Source of the DNA: Meghimatium bilineatum
Lineage: Eukaryota; Mollusca; Gastropoda; Stylommatophora; Philomycidae
NCBI GenBank assembly: GCA_034231615.1
Contig: CM067311.1
Span: forward strand, 15,099,360-15,163,359
Reading direction: 5' to 3'
DNA: 64,000 bases
This document shows positions 59,450 to 64,000 of this stretch, one piece after another; the stretch's first letter is position 1, and each line of letters begins with the position of its first letter. Both the position numbers and the translations under genes were made by a program. Below the pieces are notes generated by a model, which saw only the letters and a program-made list of their open reading frames with translations, did not search any database and was not told the DNA's origin.

Positions 59450-60843
59450 TACGAATAATGAAAAACAGATTGGAGAATGGGGGTGCAAAAGGAACGCATT
59501 GCTCTAGGCGGACCCAGGGTTAGCAGATAACCAAGATCCCAAATGTACCTTATCGCGGTGCACCCTGGAAACAGAAATACAGCAGCGCGAGCTGATTCTG
59601 GCCAAATAATTTGGGGATCGTGTCCGAGAATGTGGAGGAAGCAGATGGAAAGAGATTTGACTGCAAAAGAGACAGACAACATCTCCGACACCATTTGCAT
59701 CACCACATACAGCGACACTGTCGACATACAGTGACGCCTGTTAGTCCAGTAAGAACATTGGAGAGGCGGTCAATGTAAAAGACACGTAAGGGTGGATGAA
59801 TGGGGAGAAACAAATATATGTCATAATGAGTACAATGACACAATTAAAGGTAAGAACAGCGCCAGAGGGCAGCGCGAAATGCAAATGGAAAGTGAAAAGT
59901 TTCTAGGAAAGAGGAACTACAAGCTCTGTTAGCTCGAGACGAGCTTCTAGTTACCTGTGATCCTTATAGGCAGAGACCCAGACCCAATTGTGGGCGTTCG
60001 GAAAAGAAAGAAGACCTAAACCAACTCTAATGTCGAGCCTTCCTAAACCGGAAATATGCTAGCGAAGAGAAAGGGTTCCGTACCCGATGGGTTTAGGCAA
60101 GAAAGGGACAACGATGGCAGTCCTGGCCCAACTCTACTGTCAAGATTTCCTATACCGGAAATACACTTGCAGAGAGAAAGGGTTCAGTACCTGATGGGCT
60201 CAGGCAGAAAAGGGACAACGATTTTAGCCCTGGTCCAACTCTACTGCCAAACTTTCCTATACCGGAAATACACTTGAAGAGAGAAAGGGTTCAGTACCTG
60301 ATGGGATCAGGTCGCTCAGCTCGAGAACGCCTTGCTCTCAAACGCGTGGTGTGAGACTCAAACTTGGGCGAGGGGTTCACGATGTCTGTGAACGAAGCCT
60401 CGGGTAGGAGGGCGAACGAGCCAGGGTCCAACTCTTCTGGCGAGTTCTTCCTCATACGGAACCAGGCTCGCGGATGAGAAACGGTTCAGTACCCGATGGA
60501 CACAGGCAGAGTTCGTCCAATTGCACGAGATGGATTCATAGATGGTGGAGCACCTCGTGACAGATAGACGCGCTCGACAGGCGTCTTGGCGAAGAGGCAC
60601 TACACACCAGCGTGCCCGGCGACAGATAGAGGCTGTCACGGACTAGGGACCAAACCCGAAATAAAGGAATGACGAAAACGGATGTGCTGGACCTCGGACG
60701 TCCTGACCACAAGTGGCCTACCGGGGTGCAAATAATCACAGTTCTACTGTGGAACTTGCAGCACAACGTACTTCACGCTCCCCGGCGGAAATCACACGAA
60801 ATATTCGTTGTGGTTATATGAGAGCGAACGCAGAAGAAGACAA
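59450..60843 (+). other. GC-rich segment with 107-bp tandem repeats and family B end
   Basis: Base composition is clearly higher in G+C than the surroundings. Units at 60048, 60155 and 60262 start ccggaaata and carry gagagaaagggttcagtacc and gatggg; a diverged unit follows near 60455. The segment ends CACGCTCCCCGGCGGAAATC and GAGAGCGAACGCAGAAGAAG, like family B at 45.2 kb. No convincing gene on either strand. It may be one recently inserted retroelement. Confidence 0.6.
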
Positions 60844-60879
60844 GAGAATTACGCGACTTCAGTGAAAAGAACTAAATGT

Positions 60880-61205
60880 AAACTATAGACCATATAAGAC
60901 GACAAAGAACAAGTCACAATATTTCGACTGAGAACGATCCAATGCAGGCTAAGGGCACACTCAATCGAATCGAGGTCAGTGAATGTGCTGACAGACATCA
61001 GAACATATATTACAGAACTAATGTCCCAACTTCGCTGTTCCAGAGTGACAATCTGGATAACAGAAACATCTCTGCAAATGAAGTTGTGGAGAACCTATAA
61101 CAAACCACTCTATAAATTAGTATTTAAAAAGAGGAAACACAGGAAAACATACAAATTGCCGTTTCGAGCAAAAGACCTTAAAAAGGAAAAAAAACTACAA
61201 TAGGT
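60880..61205 (+). pseudogene. LINE C-terminal relic
   Basis: QVTIFRLRTIQCRLRAH matches the post-RNase H motif of the 1.35- and 22.1-kb LINEs. A degenerate tail follows in several frames. Confidence 0.55.
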
Positions 61206-61209
61206 TAAA

Positions 61210-62520
61210 GTTATTTCGTTTCCTAATAATACATCACACAAGGCCGTAGATACGACTTTGGGAGTGTATGTCGGTTCAGGTTACAGGTCTACTTTTTTTT
61301 AAAACTCTGCTAATCACCTTGTTTTTTTGGAAAATTTCGATGGTCATTTTTTCTCTATCGGAAAAACCGGCAAAAGGGAGGAGATTGTCCTATTACTATC
61401 ATGTTTTAAATACAAATATTATGCTCCAGTTTGTTAAAGTATGGAGAGTTTAATCCCTCAACCAATCCTCCTATATACGGTCTTGACATTAGATCACATC
61501 ACTATAAACAAAGAAACCTTTTAGTGTTTCGTTAAGCCTCATTATCCAATGTTCTCACTTGAAACCCAAACCTTACAAATCTCAAAGACTGAAATAACTG
61601 ATTTAATAACATAAGGATGCATCCATTGTTGCAAAGGATTTTGGATGCTTTCCCCGTTAACACCCGTAATAAATGGACGTGATACATTAAAGATGTTAAA
61701 TATTGCTTGTAAACAACAACATTGACTGACAGCATGCCACTCATTGATACATGTAACATTTGTGTATGTACGAATGCATGTAGAAAAAAAATGTCACAAT
61801 GTAACAAATAGTGATCTGTATGACAGTTTATGTAACATCTCTCTAAAGGGTCAGGTCTATGTAGTATGGAGGTCAACGGAGAAAGCAACATAATTTTCAT
61901 TTTTATTTAATGGACAAAGAAGACAGTAAAATTGAAAAGAATGCCAACGACTGAATAAAGTTGAGTCAAATGCGCATGTAAAAGAGATTAAGGGAAACAT
62001 ATGCGCAATGTATAGGTGGCCCACTGTATTCTACACCCAAGACACAAGTTTAACTGTTTTAAATGTTGTTCTACGATGTGTGTTTTTACCGGCTGGTAAT
62101 GGTGATGTTTTCAATTCGAAGATGGAGTGCGGTATTTTATCATCACATTAGAGATAAGAAAATATGAATCATGTTTCGTGCCCTCTCCTTGATTTGTGGC
62201 GGGAAATGACAAATTTACACACACAAAAAACGTGTAACAGACTTTGAATACATCATTTCTTATTGATTTTGACATACTGATTTCAAATATCATGAAATTC
62301 CCCAATTGGCTCGTTTAAAAAAAAATGATGAATTTAAATTTCAGCAATACAAATTTCATGTATTTATTCTCTTTTGATTAATGCATGTTTTCTTGTGAAG
62401 GATTGAAGGGAAGCTTTCTATGTGCTGTGGAAATAAAAGCCGCTTTGTTATAGCAGACGCCGATAAGCGTTTATAAGTGTCCACTTATTATTCATGCGCT
62501 CCACTTTATGTTTCTAAAAG
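61210..62520. other. No recognised features
   Basis: AT-rich DNA with short frames. I looked for a missing 5' exon of the host gene and did not find one that joins exon 1 convincingly. Confidence 0.4.
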
Positions 62521-62559
62521 GCACATCTGAACCCCACCATCATTATTCAGTCGCTGTTC

Positions 62560-63480
62560 GAGCACTCAATTCTTGTAGTCAATCGGTGAGGTGTCTCTTG
62601 TCACAGTCCAATAGTCATCAGTAAGCATTGATAGGGATCAATTGCCTTGATACCTTGTCTCAGTAGCAACAATGTCTTGATGAAATCGTTCACCATGCTC
62701 ATCATCCATTGTTATCCACATTTCACTCGGACACGTTTGTGTGGCGGGGTCATTTCTACTCGTCTTTTGGTGTTAATGTGCGTATATTGATAAAGGCTTT
62801 TTCGTTCGAAACGTCGATATGTCCTGTGTATTATCTGCATGATTATATCATGTGTTTTGTTGTGTGTACTATTTCACGTGAGCACCGGACAGTGATAGTG
62901 TGTTAGTCGTCGTTCAGTAAAACTTCATTACCTGTGTCCCATGTGAGTACTGTGCTCATCACTGCTCCAGCCTGACTTTAAGAAAATCCAGGTGAGAATC
63001 CAGAAAATGAATTTTTAAAGACATGTTGCAGACTAGACTCTTATACTTCAGAAAGTGATTTTCTACAATTTCTTTGTAATTATCAGATCTGTTATTTCCA
63101 AGAAAAGTGTATACCACTAATTTAAATGCTAGCCATGCTTCTTTTTTCCTTTCCATGCAACAAGCAAAGAAACTCATCATAGTGAAGGTTTCGAATTTGC
63201 GGACTAACAAATACTCCCTCTCTAATTTTAGCGTCACAGTCTTGTAAATTTTCTGAAGAAGTATTTGAAAGCAATATCATTTTTATCCATTGCCATGACA
63301 AAGTTATTCATGTGACCCATTTACGGTACGGCGTAAGTGTAATACCACTTCATTTCCTCATGCAAAAGATCTTTAAGGTTTCACAAATGTCCCATCAGGC
63401 CAAACAAGTACAACAACAAAACCCTTGCAGATGACATGTTTATATAATTTTCTTCTGGTGATAACCCCACGGCCCTTAAT
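62560..63480 (-). pseudogene. Transposon-linked ORF relic (SDEHGERFHQD family)
   Basis: The minus strand contains NNFVMAMDKNDIAFKY, KIREGVF-like sequence, FLGNNRSDNYKEIVENHFLK, NMSLKIHFLDSHLDF and, beyond an insertion, SSDEHGERF then HQDI and RYQGN. This combination occurs in a multicopy family common in arthropod and other invertebrate genomes and generally linked to transposons; I cannot name the element. Stops, frameshifts and a 248-bp insert make it non-functional. Confidence 0.7.
62705..62952. mobile_element. 248-bp insertion with 9-bp target duplication and hammerhead-like core
   Basis: tgctcatca flanks it at 62696-62704 and 62953-62961, and removing one copy restores the SDEHGE reading of the host ORF relic. 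Inside, TTGATAAAGGC, a T-rich loop and GTTCGAAACGTCG resemble a type I hammerhead core with substitutions at conserved positions. The insert has no frame or poly(A). It may be a short Penelope-related or hammerhead-bearing retroelement. Confidence 0.7.
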
Positions 63481-63813
63481 CTATAACCAATAGTTTTTAC
63501 CCATTCTGAATAGACATGCTTACTCTAAACATTTTCCTGCATGCACTGATCAGACGGCAGTCTGACAGTCACACAACTATATGTGGAAATTACTTGAATG
63601 ATGTCAGCGGTCCTATATATTGTGCGAGGAGTAGTATATTCTGTGCGCAGCACTCTCTAATGTGATGTTCTGAAACAAGGCTAAGAGGAAACGTTAAAGC
63701 ATTGCACATCGTTGAGAGCTGAACTCTTTTTTCTAGGTATGGAATAAAGCTCTGGAGAAACAACTACTATGCATAAAATCCAACACGAGATTTATTGTTG
63801 ATAATTTATGGAG

Positions 63814-63990
63814 ATCTTCTTCTTCTTCAGCGTTCATTCTCAAACTTCTGCTGAATTCTCTTGTAGTAGGACCATTGTCCTACTAGATTTCCAGTAGGAT
63901 GTAGTCCAGAGAATGGAAATGCGTTGTGCCGCAGTTTTATATTGCGCCGATGGCCCGACACATCCGTCTTCGGCGGGATTTATGGATATA
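63814..63990 (-). mobile_element. SINE family A tail subfamily (minus)
   Basis: The minus strand shows ATGTGTCGGGCCATCGGCGC, CATTCTCTGGACTACATCCT, GTCCTACTACAAGAGAATTC and GAGAATGAACGCTGAAGAAG. It shares its start with family A and its extended 3' part with the 27.0- and 59.2-kb repeats. Confidence 0.65.
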
Positions 63991-64000
63991 AAACAAACGT

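Noticed and set aside
61532..61900. 122-codon minus frame as a possible 5' exon of the host gene
   Set aside because: No coding-like composition, no family similarity, and no splice donor leading in phase to the exon at 58493.

Overview
This is a eukaryotic, animal window: AT-rich, about 5% coding, with one long intron-rich host gene and dense transposon debris and tandem repeats. The repeat content (RNase H-bearing LINEs, tRNA-derived SINEs, pogo, mariner and piggyBac-like DNA transposons, many minisatellites) suggests an invertebrate. A mollusc is plausible, but the species cannot be fixed from sequence alone.

The host gene is on the minus strand and runs from about 58.5 kb down to its stop codon at 9466. 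I could place 13 GT-AG exons by eye. Joined, they encode roughly 1095 residues with a split SH3 domain, a first SAM domain, a long low-complexity middle and a C-terminal SAM domain, in the order of the SASH1/SASH3 (SLY) adaptor family. Several short motifs match that family closely. The start codon and N-terminus are not in the exons found and probably lie beyond 58.5 kb or outside the window.

Layout. 0-7.2 kb: LINE fragments downstream of the gene, including a 534-codon reverse transcriptase/RNase H open frame cut by the window edge, and a 1.1-kb piggyBac-like non-autonomous element (3451-4561). 9.5-13 kb: last two exons, with more LINE relics and a 26-bp minisatellite between them. 14-19.1 kb: a pogo-like transposase relic interrupted by a 3.8-kb LINE whose 1023-codon endonuclease/reverse transcriptase frame is still open. 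20.5-22.4 kb: a MITE, then a SINE interrupted by a LINE fragment. 22.8-24.3 kb: the 1.49-kb main exon. 24.6-31 kb: three minisatellites (39, 20 and 31 bp), a tRNA-SINE and the SAM1 exon. 31-34.5 kb: the SH3 exons, a second piggyBac-like copy in inverted orientation and a mariner relic. 36-44 kb: LINE relics and small exons. 45.3-48.5 kb: a 23-bp array made of a copied exon end plus its splice donor, then a 2-kb 29-bp satellite. 50-59.2 kb: 5'-ward exons between LINE relics, including a very young truncated LINE copy with a 12-bp target duplication. 59.4-60.9 kb: a GC-rich segment with 107-bp repeats. 62.5-63.5 kb: a transposon-linked ORF relic split by a 248-bp insertion flanked by 9-bp repeats.

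I see no operon, CRISPR array or new multi-gene system. The most unusual observation is that, at two exons of this one gene, the 5' splice site and neighbouring exon end were tandemly amplified. One case (55.4 kb) is a 68-bp triplication carrying three potential donors. The other (45.3-45.9 kb) grew into a minisatellite in which each unit junction recreates a donor-like sequence.
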